Shown here piece by piece: positions 17,387-27,800 of a stretch of DNA of 64,000 bases (within the stretch, counting starts at the first letter, position 1; the number at the start of each line of letters is the position of its first letter). The stretch comes from Rosettibacter sp037481715 (GTDB lineage Bacteria > Bacteroidota > Ignavibacteria > Ignavibacteriales > Melioribacteraceae), in contig JBBFLD010000001.1 in NCBI GenBank assembly GCA_037481715.1, positions 310,001 to 374,000 of the forward strand, given 5' to 3'. The notes under the pieces are model-generated. The model made no database searches. It saw only the letters and a list, made by a program, of their open reading frames with translations, and had not been told where the DNA came from. A program made the translations under genes and the position numbers.

Positions 17387-19009
17387 CTATTTTGAAGGAT
17401 GATAGATTGGAACTGTGAAATAAAATTTACTTCCTTTGCCTAATTGACTTTCTACCCAAATTTTGCCTCCCTGTTTTTCACAAAATTCTTTGCAAAGAAT
17501 TAATCCAAGTCCTGTCCCTTTTTCTGTCGAGTTTCCAATTTCTCTTACATTAACATCAATTCTAAAAAGTTTTTTGACATCATCTTCACTTAAACCAACT
17601 CCAGTATCTTCAACACAAACCTTAACAAAATCGTCTTCATCTTTAGTAATGATTTTTACTGAACCATTTTCAGCTGTAAACTTTATTGCATTTGTAAGCA
17701 AATTACGAATTACAGTATCAAGCAAATTTTTATCTGCATAAACCATTAACGAAGAGTTCATACTTACAGTTATTTTTATATTTTTCTTTTCTGCCTGAGG
17801 TTTGACAAGTTCAACAGTTTCCTTAATAATATTTTTAATTGACAATGGTTCGAGATTAATTTGTAATCTGCCAGATTGAGCTCGTGCCCAGCTTAATAAA
17901 TTCTCGAGTAATTTTTGTGTATTTCGTGCTGTATTATAAATTGTTTTAATATATTCTTTCTTTTCATCATCACTCAACTCATTATAATCTTCAACTAAAA
18001 TTTCTGAAAATCCGAGCAAAGTGATAAATGGATTTTTCAAATCATGTCCAATAATTGAAAACAATTTATCTTTAGCAGAATTTAATTCTTCCAGTTTTCT
18101 TTCTGATTCATAGAGCTGATTGTTAAGTTCAACATAGCGGGCGGCTTCCTGTTCAATTTGGTCGCGTGAGTATGCGATATCCTGCAGTAATTTTTCTCTT
18201 TCAATTTCTGCTTCGATGCGGTCAGTTATATCTCTCATTATAAACAATATTAGAATTGGTTTATTTTCTTCATTACGAATAACATCAATTTTTGATTCAA
18301 CATAAAAAAATGAATTATCATTTCGCCTCAATCTAAAAGTGTAAGAAGTGCAATGTTTTCCTTCAGATAAACTTTTAAGATTTTCTGTAAATCTTTCTAA
18401 ATCATCCTGAAAAATAAATTCGCTTAACTTTTTACCAAACAAACTTTCAATTGATACATTACCAACCATTTCCATAAATTTATCTGAAGCAAAAGAAATT
18501 GTGCCATCTAATTCTGTTGTAACAATGCCATCTGGAGAAGTAGCCAAAATTGATTGGGAAAGCATTTCACTTTTTAGCATTTGTTCTTCAGCAAGTTTGC
18601 TTTCAGAAATATTCTGAGCAAAAATTGAAACGCCTGTTATCTCCTCTTCATTATTTCTAACAGGATTAAAATAAATTTTGTAATAGTCATTCTGGTAATT
18701 ATCAAAAGAATACTCCATAGAAAACTTATTCCCTTTCAGAGAAAGAATAATGCTTTCTTCCCAGTGTTTTCTTTCTGTATTATCTATAATTGATAGAAAG
18801 TCGTCGTAAATATTAATTTCTTTAGAATATCTTTTTGAAAAGAATTCTCTAAAATTCTGGTTGAATAAAATTAGTCGAAAGTTTTTATCAATAAACCAGA
18901 TAAAATCATTATTGATATCCATTAAGGAATCAAGCAGATTTTTGTAATCAAGTGTTTCAGGTATTTTATCACTAATTATTTTTGAGTCTGTAATTGTGGA
19001 ATTACTCAT
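17387..19009 (-). CDS. PAS-domain sensor histidine kinase
   Basis: Cytoplasmic sensor kinase of 540 residues with no predicted membrane segment. Order: PAS domain (about 28-140), second PAS with PAC motif (about 150-268), a coiled-coil linker (YSRDQIEQEAARYVELNNQL), HisKA with the phosphorylated His in IIGHDLKNPFITLLGFSEIL, and a complete HATPase domain (N box NLLTNAIKFT, G1 VEDTGVGLSEDD, G2 GTGLGLILCKEF). No response regulator is adjacent, so its partner is elsewhere. AGGTTGAAT lies before the ATG. Signal unknown. Confidence 0.93.
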   Translation of the reverse strand: MSNSTITDSKIISDKIPETLDYKNLLDSLMDINNDFIWFIDKNFRLILFNQNFREFFSKRYSKEINIYDDFLSIIDNTERKHWEESIILSLKGNKFSMEYSFDNYQNDYYKIYFNPVRNNEEEITGVSIFAQNISESKLAEEQMLKSEMLSQSILATSPDGIVTTELDGTISFASDKFMEMVGNVSIESLFGKKLSEFIFQDDLERFTENLKSLSEGKHCTSYTFRLRRNDNSFFYVESKIDVIRNEENKPILILFIMRDITDRIEAEIEREKLLQDIAYSRDQIEQEAARYVELNNQLYESERKLEELNSAKDKLFSIIGHDLKNPFITLLGFSEILVEDYNELSDDEKKEYIKTIYNTARNTQKLLENLLSWARAQSGRLQINLEPLSIKNIIKETVELVKPQAEKKNIKITVSMNSSLMVYADKNLLDTVIRNLLTNAIKFTAENGSVKIITKDEDDFVKVCVEDTGVGLSEDDVKKLFRIDVNVREIGNSTEKGTGLGLILCKEFCEKQGGKIWVESQLGKGSKFYFTVPIYHPSK

Positions 19010-19123
19010 TATTCAACCTGCATACTTTTACGATTTATTATCGAAAAAATTTATCATTTTTACAGCTTAATTTTAACAGCTCAATAGAATTAAGTAAATT
19101 TGATTAAATCAAATGGAGATTCT

Positions 19124-20473
19124 ATGCCAACTTTAATGGTAAGTGTGTCAGGAATTCGCGGTATAATCGGCGATGGTTTAGACCCACAGACAATTGTTAA
19201 ATATACTTCTGCTTTTGCAGAATTTTGCGGCAAAGGTAAAATAGTTCTTGGAAGTGATGGAAGAATTTCTGGTGAAATGGTTAAAAATATAGTTGCCGGA
19301 ACATTAATCGCCAAAGGAAATGATGTTATTGACATTGGAATATGTCCAACTCCAACTGTTTTATTCAATGTAAGAAATTTAAAAGCATCTGGAGGAATTC
19401 AAATTTCTGCAAGTCACAATCCAAACGAATGGAATGCATTAAAATTAATAAACCGTAAAGGAGAATTTTTAAGTCCAGAAGAAAATGCAACTATGCTAAG
19501 CTTACTTGAGGAATCCCAAAAAAAATATTCTTTGTGGAATAGATTAGGGAAAATAATCAAGTATGATGACGGGTTAAAGAATCATATTGAAGCTGTATTA
19601 AAAATGAACTACATAAATTTATCTAAAATTCGTAAAAGAAAATTCAGAGTTGTATTAGATTGCGTCAATGGAGCTGGTGCATATTCAATGCCTCCTTTGC
19701 TTAAAAAACTTGGCTGTGAAGTAATTGAAATTAATTGTGAAAAAAATGGAATCTTTCCTCGATTACCTGAACCAATCCCAGAAAATTTAAAATCCACAAT
19801 GAAAGCAGTAAAAAAATATAAAGCTGAATTTGGAATTGTTGTTGACCCTGATGTTGACAGATTGGTTCTAATAACAGAAAAAGGCGAACCTTTTAATGAA
19901 GAAAATACGATTACACAAGCTGTGAAGTTTTATTTATCCAAAAAGAAAGGGAATGTCGTAGTAAATTTATCTACAACAAGAGCAGTAGATGATGTAGCAA
20001 AAAGTTATGGTTGCAAAGTTTTTCGTTCTCCAGTTGGAGAAGCAAATGTAGTTAAAAAAATGAAAGAGGTTCGTGCTGTAATTGGCGGTGAAGGAAGCGG
20101 CGGAGTAATTCTTCCTGAAATCAACTTTGGAAGAGATGCACTGGTTGGAACTGTCATTCTACTTCAGCATTTACTTGAATTTGGTGGTACATTAAGTGAA
20201 TTAAAAAATTCTTTGCCTCAATACTTCATCTCAAAGAAAAAAATTGAACTTGGAAATCGAAATGGTGATGAAGTTATATCAAAGCTTGCAGAAAAATATT
20301 CTTCATTCCAAATTAATCAGGAAGATGGATTAAGAATTGATTTTGATGACCATTGGGTTCATTTCCGAAAATCAAACACAGAGCCAATAATTAGATGCAT
20401 AGTTGAAGCAAAAACAAAAGAAGAAGCAGAAAATTTATCAGAAAAATATTTAAATGAGATTAATTCACTTTAA
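19124..20473 (+). CDS. Phosphohexomutase (phosphoglucosamine mutase / phosphomannomutase family)
   Basis: Alpha-D-phosphohexomutase that moves phosphate between C1 and C6 of a hexose phosphate. Motifs: ISASHNPNEWNALKLI (active phosphoserine), DPDVDRLV (metal-binding loop), GEGSGGVILP (sugar specificity loop) and RKSNTEPIIRCIVEA (phosphate-binding loop). The start is set at the ATG 19124 (MPTLMVSVSGIRGIIGDG), with GGAG 6 nt upstream, rather than at an in-frame TTG at 19100. The 449-residue length fits. The GEGSGG loop and the SVSGIRGIIGDG N-terminus fit GlmM-like or dual-specificity enzymes; GlcN-6-P use is plausible but not proven. Confidence 0.92.
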   Translation: MPTLMVSVSGIRGIIGDGLDPQTIVKYTSAFAEFCGKGKIVLGSDGRISGEMVKNIVAGTLIAKGNDVIDIGICPTPTVLFNVRNLKASGGIQISASHNPNEWNALKLINRKGEFLSPEENATMLSLLEESQKKYSLWNRLGKIIKYDDGLKNHIEAVLKMNYINLSKIRKRKFRVVLDCVNGAGAYSMPPLLKKLGCEVIEINCEKNGIFPRLPEPIPENLKSTMKAVKKYKAEFGIVVDPDVDRLVLITEKGEPFNEENTITQAVKFYLSKKKGNVVVNLSTTRAVDDVAKSYGCKVFRSPVGEANVVKKMKEVRAVIGGEGSGGVILPEINFGRDALVGTVILLQHLLEFGGTLSELKNSLPQYFISKKKIELGNRNGDEVISKLAEKYSSFQINQEDGLRIDFDDHWVHFRKSNTEPIIRCIVEAKTKEEAENLSEKYLNEINSL

Positions 20474-20652
20474 TAAAACAAAATTTGTATTTGCATAAAA
20501 TTAACATTACCTTTCAAATGCTTAAAAAATAATTTGGTTAATTAATTCCAAATATTAAGCCTGCGTTTTACAATTCTATAATTAAGCTTATCTGTTTTCA
20601 GTGATGCCTATTATAGATTGGATTTTCTAAAATTACATAAAGGAGTAAAGCA

Positions 20653-20922
20653 ATGAATATTTATGTTGGAAATTTATCATCTGAGGTAACAGATGCTGAC
20701 TTAGAAAATATTTTTAGCAATTACGGCAAAGTCAGTAGTGTAAAAATTATTAGAGATATGTTCACCCAAGAATCCAAAGGATTTGGATTTATTGAAATGA
20801 ATAATAGAAGCGAAGCTGAAAAAGCAATAGAACAATTAAATACCTATGAAATAAAGGGGAAAAAGATTGTTGTAAACGAAGCTCGTCCAAGACGCGATAG
20901 AAAAAGCAGAGGACGAAGATAA
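20653..20922 (+). CDS. RRM-type RNA-binding protein
   Basis: Small single-domain RNA-binding protein of 89 residues. RNP2 (IYVGNLS) is at residues 3-9 and RNP1 (KGFGFIEM) near residue 42, both with the aromatic residues that stack on RNA bases. A short basic tail (RPRRDRKSRGRR) follows. Such proteins are common in Bacteroidota, Chlorobi and cyanobacteria and are often linked to cold response, though that role is not shown here. AAGGAG lies 9 nt before the ATG, and the gene has its own terminator downstream, so it is probably monocistronic. Confidence 0.93.
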   Translation: MNIYVGNLSSEVTDADLENIFSNYGKVSSVKIIRDMFTQESKGFGFIEMNNRSEAEKAIEQLNTYEIKGKKIVVNEARPRRDRKSRGRR

Positions 20923-20931
20923 AATTTAATG

Positions 20932-20973
20932 AAAGAGGCTGTTAACAGAATAATCAAAAAATCAGCCTCTTTT
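20932..20973 (+). terminator. Terminator of the RRM gene
   Basis: A 10-bp stem (AAAGAGGCTG at 20932-20941 with 20963-20972) with a 21-nt loop is followed by T residues. It lies between the RRM gene and the converging aminotransferase gene, so it may act on both strands. Confidence 0.72.
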
Positions 20974-20980
20974 TATAATG

Positions 20981-22147
20981 TCACTTCATTAAAAAATTCT
21001 TAATTGTCTCAACAACATAATTAATTTGCTCACTTGAAAGCTCAGGATAAATTGGTAATGCTAAAGAATTTTCTGCTGTTTCATTTGCAATCGGGAAATC
21101 ATTATCATCATACTTCAGATAATTAAAGCATTCCTGACGATGAAATGGTACAGGATAATAAATTTCACATCCAATTTCTTTGTTTTTCAAATAATCCATT
21201 AATTCATTTCTTTTTTGAACACGAATTACAAATTGATTATAAATGTGATAATTCTTAACACCTGAATTTCTGTAAACAGCTTTTGGAAGTAAAACTTTAT
21301 TCTTTTCATCAAATGAAATCTTCCCTTCTTCTTCAGCAAGATTTGAATCAATAAATAATTTTGTATACAAAGAGGCATTTTGTCTTCTCTTTTCCGACCA
21401 AATATCAAGATGAGGTAACTTTACTCTTAACACAGCAGCTTGAAGTGTATCCAGTCTAAAATTTCCTCCAACATATTTGTGATAGTACTTAGGCTCCATT
21501 CCATGTACACGCATAATCTTCATTTTGTGATAATATTCTTCGTTATTTGTCACGATAATACCACCATCACCAAATCCCCCTAAATTTTTACTCGGAAAAA
21601 AAGAGAAACATCCTGCATCTCCAATTGTGCCGACAAATTTTCCATCTTTATATTGAGTGCCTATTGCCTGTGCAGCATCTTCAATAATTTTCAAATTATA
21701 CTTTTCTGCAATCTCTAATATCTCATCCATTTCTGCACTTTGACCAAATAAATGAACAGGAATTATAGCCTTTGTTTTTGATGTGATTTTCTTTTTCAAA
21801 TCTGAAGGATTAATATTAAATGTAACAGGGTCAATATCTGCAAAAACTGGAACTGCATTTAATCTTGCAACAACACCGGCAGTTGCAAAAAATGAATAAG
21901 TCGGCACAATAACTTCATCACCAGGTTTTATATCAAGTGCCATTAAAGCTAACAACAATGCATCTGTTCCAGATGAAACTCCTATAGCATATTTACAATT
22001 CAGATATTTACAAATTTCTTCTTCAAGCAGAGCAACATCAGGACCCATGATAAAGTATTGAGAATCAATTACTCTTTGAACAGCCTCATCAATTTCTTTT
22101 TTAATTGATTGGTATTGAGGTTTTAAATCCAGCAAAGGAACTTTCAT
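20981..22147 (-). CDS. DegT/DnrJ/EryC1-family sugar aminotransferase (WbpE-like)
   Basis: PLP-dependent aminotransferase acting on a nucleotide-linked keto-sugar. VPLLDLKPQYQSIKKEID starts the protein; GVSSGTDALLLALMAL, IIEDAAQAIGTQY and SFFPSKNLGGFGDGG (PLP Lys within FPSKNLG) are family hallmarks. The 388 residues are typical. Its start overlaps the upstream acetyltransferase gene by 4 nt. With WbpD next door and WbpA/WbpB-like enzymes at 52198-54554, the likely step is amination of UDP-3-keto-GlcNAcA to UDP-GlcNAc3NA. The aminotransferase family is certain; the exact substrate is inferred from gene company. Confidence 0.9.
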   Translation of the reverse strand: MKVPLLDLKPQYQSIKKEIDEAVQRVIDSQYFIMGPDVALLEEEICKYLNCKYAIGVSSGTDALLLALMALDIKPGDEVIVPTYSFFATAGVVARLNAVPVFADIDPVTFNINPSDLKKKITSKTKAIIPVHLFGQSAEMDEILEIAEKYNLKIIEDAAQAIGTQYKDGKFVGTIGDAGCFSFFPSKNLGGFGDGGIIVTNNEEYYHKMKIMRVHGMEPKYYHKYVGGNFRLDTLQAAVLRVKLPHLDIWSEKRRQNASLYTKLFIDSNLAEEEGKISFDEKNKVLLPKAVYRNSGVKNYHIYNQFVIRVQKRNELMDYLKNKEIGCEIYYPVPFHRQECFNYLKYDDNDFPIANETAENSLALPIYPELSSEQINYVVETIKNFLMK

Positions 22148-22725
22148 AAATTTACCTCCACTACAATTCCATTTTGAAGTTGATATTTTTTATTTGATTT
22201 TTTACAAAATGCAAAACCATTTTTATCGAACACTAATTTTTCTCCTGCCTCGCTCATCCATCCAACTATCCTTGCAGGATTACCAACAACCAAAGCATAA
22301 TCAGGAACATCTTTTGTTACAACAGCACCAGCTCCAACAAATGCAAATCTGCCAATTGTAATGCCGCACAAAATTGTACAGTTGGCACCAAGTGTAGCTC
22401 CATACTTCACAAGAGTTTTAATGTAATGTTCACTTCCTTTTTGAGGATATTTGCTTCTTGGATTAATAATATTTGTAAACACCATTGAAGGTCCGCAAAA
22501 AACATAATCTTCAAGTGTTACTCCTTCATAAACAGAAACATTATTTTGTATTTTAACATAATCACCTATTGTAACATTATTTCCAATATTAACATTCTGA
22601 CCCAATACACAATATTTGCCAATTCTTGCCCCTGATTGAATGTGTGTGAAATGCCAGATTTTAGTTCCTTCTCCAATTTCTACATTATCATCAATGTAAG
22701 CAGATTCGTGTTTGAAGTATTTCAT
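22144..22725 (-). CDS. Left-handed beta-helix N-acetyltransferase (WbpD-like)
   Basis: Hexapeptide-repeat acyltransferase of 193 residues. Tandem hexapeptides are obvious (VEIGEGTKIWHFTHI, ARIGKYCVLGQNVNIG, VTIGDYVKIQNN, VTLEDYVFCGPSM). The pattern IDDNVEIGEGTKIWHFTHIQ and FTNIINPRSKYP match UDP-2-acetamido-3-amino-glucuronate acetyltransferases (WbpD/WlbB). It would use acetyl-CoA to acetylate the 3-amino group made by the aminotransferase with which it overlaps. It is the first gene of this two-gene unit; its promoter should lie in the 200-nt divergent gap before the POT transporter. Confidence 0.9.
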   Translation of the reverse strand: MKYFKHESAYIDDNVEIGEGTKIWHFTHIQSGARIGKYCVLGQNVNIGNNVTIGDYVKIQNNVSVYEGVTLEDYVFCGPSMVFTNIINPRSKYPQKGSEHYIKTLVKYGATLGANCTILCGITIGRFAFVGAGAVVTKDVPDYALVVGNPARIVGWMSEAGEKLVFDKNGFAFCKKSNKKYQLQNGIVVEVNL

Positions 22726-22767
22726 AGTTTCTATTGATTTATTTTTATTTGATTACTAATAAATAAA

Positions 22768-22796
22768 TTGACAGTTAAACTTAATCAGACTGTATT
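22768..22796 (+). promoter_or_regulatory. Possible sigma-70-type promoter for the POT transporter
   Basis: TTGACA (22768-22773), a 17-nt spacer, then TGTATT (22791-22796) in the divergent intergenic region. The -35 box is perfect and the spacing ideal, but the -10 box matches only 4 of 6 positions and base composition makes chance matches likely. Confidence 0.3.
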
Positions 22797-22926
22797 GTAA
22801 TAGCAAATCTGAACTAATTGAATTTCTTTCTTAAAATTAATGAAATAAAAAAGCTTTTTATTATTTATTTGAATTAATATAAATTTGCTTTCATTATAAA
22901 GTTATTATTCAATATAAGGTAATAAT

Positions 22927-24246
22927 ATGAACTTAACAGCATCAATTCAAAAACTCAAAGAAGGTTTTCATCCATCATTCTGGGTTGCAAATGGAATGGA
23001 ATTATTTGAAAGACTTGCATACTATGGACAGGCAACAATATTAAGCATTTTTTTAAGAGACCATCTAAAATTCAGTGAATTGCAAGCTGGTCAACTTTCA
23101 TCAATTTTTGGAGGATTAATTTATTTACTTCCAATTTTTGCTGGTGCATTAGCAGATAAGTTTGGATTCAAAAAAGCATTTTCATTTGCATTTGGCGTTT
23201 TAGCAACAGGATATTTTTTAATTGGTTCAACTGGGATGAATATTTTTTCAGGTTTCTATTCTAATATAGATTTATACTGGCTGCTTGCAGTAATTTTAAT
23301 TTTCACAGCAATTGGCGGCTCATTCATTAAACCGAGCGTATTAGGAACCGTAGCTTTAAGTACTACAAACGAAACAAAATCACTTGGATATGCAATTTAT
23401 TATTGGCTTGTTAACATAGGAGCGGCTATTGGTCCCCTTCTCGCATTTTTTGTTCGAGATATTTTTGGAATTGAATTTGTCTATTTAGTTTCTGCAGTCA
23501 GCTGTGGATTAATGTTTTTAACAACAAGAATTTTTTACAAAAATCCTCCAGCTCAATCAGAAAATTCTAAGCAGGAATTAAAAACTGTGATTATTAATTT
23601 ATTCAAAGTATTGAGAAATTTTAGATTCATCACATTTCTATTAATATTTGGCTTATACTGGGTTTTATTCTGGCAATTTTTTATTGTTATTCCATTTTAT
23701 ATTTCAGATTATATTTCTTCACAGGCTCCAATAGAATTAATTTTATCTACTGGGGCATGGACTATTATTTTGTTTCAAATTCCTGTTAACAGATTTACAA
23801 AAAACATTTCAACTCAAAAAGCAATTATAATTGGTTTTATACTTGCAACTGCTGCATGGTTAATTTGGTTTTTTATTTTACCATTAACAAATGGTAATTT
23901 TATTAATTTATTTGGAACAAAAATACCACTGGGCATTCCAATAATTGTTCTTGGAATTTTTACTTTTTCAATTGGAGAACAAACTCAAGCACCAAGATTT
24001 TATGAATATGTTGCAGATTTAGCACCAAAGGGTCAAGCAGCACTTTTTCAAGGATATGCATTCCTGCCAATTGCAATTGCATGGGGTTTCGGCGGTGCTT
24101 TCGGAGGATGGGTATATCAAACATTTTCTACTATAAAACATCAACCACAAATTATTTTTCTAATTATGGCAGGAATTGGATTACTTGCAACGATATTAAT
24201 GCTCATTTATAATAAACTGGCTATAAAAGCTTCACAAAAAATTTGA
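22927..24246 (+). CDS. POT/PTR2-family proton-coupled peptide transporter
   Basis: Inner-membrane transporter of the major facilitator superfamily, most likely for di- and tripeptides driven by protons. The POT signature ExxERxxYYG appears as ELFERLAYYGQATIL in the first helix. About 12 hydrophobic segments span 439 residues, including GGSFIKPSVLGTVALS in the region of the second family motif. It begins with AAGGTAATA before the ATG. Transcribed alone and divergently from the wbpD-like gene. The family is clear; the substrate could be peptides or another small oligomer. Confidence 0.9.
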   Translation: MNLTASIQKLKEGFHPSFWVANGMELFERLAYYGQATILSIFLRDHLKFSELQAGQLSSIFGGLIYLLPIFAGALADKFGFKKAFSFAFGVLATGYFLIGSTGMNIFSGFYSNIDLYWLLAVILIFTAIGGSFIKPSVLGTVALSTTNETKSLGYAIYYWLVNIGAAIGPLLAFFVRDIFGIEFVYLVSAVSCGLMFLTTRIFYKNPPAQSENSKQELKTVIINLFKVLRNFRFITFLLIFGLYWVLFWQFFIVIPFYISDYISSQAPIELILSTGAWTIILFQIPVNRFTKNISTQKAIIIGFILATAAWLIWFFILPLTNGNFINLFGTKIPLGIPIIVLGIFTFSIGEQTQAPRFYEYVADLAPKGQAALFQGYAFLPIAIAWGFGGAFGGWVYQTFSTIKHQPQIIFLIMAGIGLLATILMLIYNKLAIKASQKI

Positions 24247-24299
24247 ACAAGTTTAATAATAAATGAGATAATTTTTTGAAAAAAGTTTTTTGATAATTA

Positions 24300-24803
24300 T
24301 TAGAATAAACTCAGCTGGCGTTCATTGCTTACGACAGCTGCTTCATGGTCTAAAAGCCATTTTTTTCGCCAGATTCCGGCTGCATAACCTGTTAGACTTT
24401 TATCTGAACCAACGACTCTATGACATGGAATGATTATTGCAATTTTATTTTCTCCATTTGCTCTTGCTACTGCTCTAATAGATTTTTCATTTCCCAGCAT
24501 TTGAGATAATTCAAGATATGATTTTGTTTTGCCGTAAGGAATTTTTAATACTTCATTCCATACTTTTTTTTGAAATTCTGTGCCTGAAGGATTAAGCTTC
24601 AAGTCAAATTCTCTCAGCTCCCCTTTGAAATATAAGTCAAGTTGTTCAAGACATTTTTCTAATGGCTCATTAATCAACATGGGTTCCAATTCTATTCCGT
24701 CCATTTCAAGGATAAAGTAGAGAGTAGTAATTGAATCTTCATCAGCAGTAATTCTAATTTTACCAATAGGAGAATCATAATATGCAATATATTTGTTTAT
24801 CAT
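24300..24803 (-). CDS. ogt: Methylated-DNA--[protein]-cysteine S-methyltransferase
   Basis: Suicide repair protein that takes the methyl group from O6-methylguanine or O4-methylthymine onto its own cysteine. The active site is PCHRVVG in IIIPCHRVVGSDKSLTGYAAGIWRKKWLL; the DNA-binding part FQKKVWNEVLKIPYGKTKSYLELSQMLG is complete. At 167 residues it lacks the AraC-type Ada domain, so it is the Ogt-like form. Monocistronic, converging on the POT gene with a 53-nt gap. Confidence 0.95.
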   Translation of the reverse strand: MINKYIAYYDSPIGKIRITADEDSITTLYFILEMDGIELEPMLINEPLEKCLEQLDLYFKGELREFDLKLNPSGTEFQKKVWNEVLKIPYGKTKSYLELSQMLGNEKSIRAVARANGENKIAIIIPCHRVVGSDKSLTGYAAGIWRKKWLLDHEAAVVSNERQLSLF

Positions 24804-24866
24804 ATAGTTCTCTTTGGTAAAATTTGTAAATAGTTTTAATTCGCAAGCAAAATACTAAAAAGAGAT

Positions 24867-27800
24867 TTATTGGTAAATTCTTTTTAAAATTTCAACAATT
24901 TTTTCTTTGAGGAGCGGTTTTGATATGAAATCTGTAAATCCAGCTGCTATAAAATTATCTCTTGCTCCGGGCTGCATATAAGCTGTTGAAGCAATCATAG
25001 GAACATTTTTATATCCAGGAATTTTTTGAATTATCCTTAATGCATCAAGACCATTATATTCTCCTTGAAGATTTATGTCAATAATCAAAAAATCAAATCT
25101 CTTTGTTTTTAATAGTGGCATAGCTGCTTCCAAACTCGGAGCAACTTCTATGCTTTTTAGTTCTTTCATTTGGCTTTTAAATAAAATCTGTGAATCAATC
25201 TGGTCCTCTAAATACAAACAGGAAAGTTGAGATAAATCCAATTCTTTTTGCACTTTTTCAATTGGTTTTTCAAATTTTTCAACTGTTTGGATTACTTGTT
25301 TTTGTTCTGTTATAACAGGTTTTTCAAGGTCTATACCGATATTTTCTTTCAAAACAAATTTTTTCGGAAATACTAATGCAAATTCATAATCATTACCATC
25401 TTTTTTTATAGTTTCAATATTTATGGAAAGTAGTTCAATTAATTTTTTAGCTAACCTCATTGAAAATCTTGAAAAGCCATAATTCCTTCGACTTGTTGTT
25501 TCTTCTTCAGAAAATACTTCAGTCATTCCTTTTAATAACAAAGGATTAATAGAATTTTTTGTATCTCTAATTGCTATTACTAAGTTATTAACATCTTTTT
25601 CATAAGCAGAAATAAATAAACTGGATTCCTTTGTAATACTTAAAGCAAATTTTATTATTAATCCAATTAATGTAATGAATTTTTGCTTATCACTTTCAAA
25701 TTCCAACTGCGATAAAATTTTATCAAAAATTATTTCCTTTTTATTCGATTCAATTTCTTTAATCAGATTATTTTTAATTTCCTCTAATGTTGCTGCAAGA
25801 TTAATTTGCTCGGGTTTTAATTTAACAGCTTTTTGAAGTAACACTGAGTATTCAATAGCATTATCCATAATTTGCATTAGAATTTTCTGGTTATCTTTAA
25901 TAATATCAATAGCTTCCTTTTGCTCATTTGAAGGAGAAACTATGCTTTCCCATAATTCTTGAGTAAACCCGATAATTACATTTAATGGAGTTAAAATTTC
26001 ATGGAACATACTTGAAAGGAATGCAGAATCAATTCCTGCAGCTGGTTCACCTAACTGTTTGATTTCTTGCTCCCTTGTTGGTTCTTCTACTATTTTAATT
26101 AAAATTGAATAACTTTCTATTTCTCCCTGATAGTTTTTTATTGGCACAGCAATGAAATTAGCTTTACTAAAATCTCCGGATTGTCTCTTTAAGTTTACTT
26201 CAAGTGTAATTGGCTTTAATATTCCAGAATGAAAAATGCTTTTATTAACCTTTGCTCTATCTTCATCCGATACAAGACTAATAAGCGGTCTTGACTCTAA
26301 TTCTTTTTTAGAATAACCAATTTTTTTAGGTACATTATCATTAATATCAATAATAAACCCATCTCTATCTGTAGTAATAATTAAGTCGCTTGTATTTTCA
26401 TAAACACTCTGGAAAAGCTGTATTCTTTTCTTTTCTTCATATTCTTTTGTAACATCTCTAACTATGTTGAGATGAGCTTTTTTATTTTTATAATCGATTG
26501 GGATTCGATTAATATTTATTAATATCGAAGACCCATCACTTCTTTTGTGTCTCCAAGGACCTGACAAAGAAATTGAAGTTTTGCTTTCGCTGCTTTGAAT
26601 TAATGTTTGAATATCTTCTGGAGCAAATAAATCTGTTAAATCCATATTAAGAAATTCATTTCGTTTATAACCATACAACTTTAATGCAGCATCATTTACT
26701 TCAAGAAATTTTAAATTCTCTAAATCATAAATGTACATTGCTTCAGTAACATTTTGCATTAAGGAATCTATTACATTGGGTTGTTGTGCTGCAGAAATCT
26801 CACTTACTTCTTTTTTGATAAATAATATAATTGTGCCTGATAAGATTCCTTCTGAAAATATTTTTTGAGCTGTAATTTCTAAACTAAGTTTTTCATCATC
26901 GCTAAATTTGTACTGAAATTTCAAAGCATTCTTTTGAGGTGATAAAATATAATTATGAATTTGTTCAGTAAAATCTTTAGGAAATATTTGTAATAAAGTT
27001 TTATTCAATATATCTGATTTAACTTCCAAGAATGATAAAAAACTATCGCTAAATGAGGCAATAACATTATCTGGATTTAAGAATAAAGCAGGGACAGGTA
27101 AATTTTTAATCAATAATTCCCAAATGAAACTTTCAGAAGGTTTATCTTTCATTTCAGTTTCTTGTGAGAAACCGATTATAGCTACAACTTTATTTTCAAG
27201 ATCACATATAGGAAATTGTACTATGCTAATATTTCTATTTGAGCTGCTTGTAACCGGAGTACTTCCTTCGATAATTACAGCATTAGATGAATTTAAAATG
27301 TAATTATTTATGTTATGATAAAGAGGCACTAAATATTTTGGCAGGTAATCTTCTTCTCTTTTATTTTCAAGTTGCGATGAAGTAAAACCAAGCGAGGAAG
27401 CATATTTTTCATTAATCAATATAAATTTACCAGAAGGGTCTTTTAACCAGAAAAATTCATCAATCTCATTTATTTCTTTCTGGATTTTTGCTTTTTCAAT
27501 GAATGTAAATGGAAAAGTTAATTTAATTCTGTTAATTATAGAATGTATTTTTTTATCGCTGCAAATTTTTTCAATTTCAGAGGTTGCAATAAAAAATTTA
27601 TCAATATTTTGTTTATAATCAGTTTGCTCTTGTTCTAAAATATCAATATAAAAATAAATGTTGCTTTCGCTTTTAAGCGGTGAAAATACAAACTCATAAG
27701 TAATTTTTGTATCACCTGTTTTGATTTCAACAAAATCTCTTCCTGTTATCTCATACTTGCGGGCATCCAAAAATATTCTTTGAAGTGATATTACAGTTTC

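Noticed and set aside
24247..24299. Possible bidirectional terminator between the POT and ogt genes
   Set aside because: The T-rich and A-rich runs do not form a stable inverted repeat.
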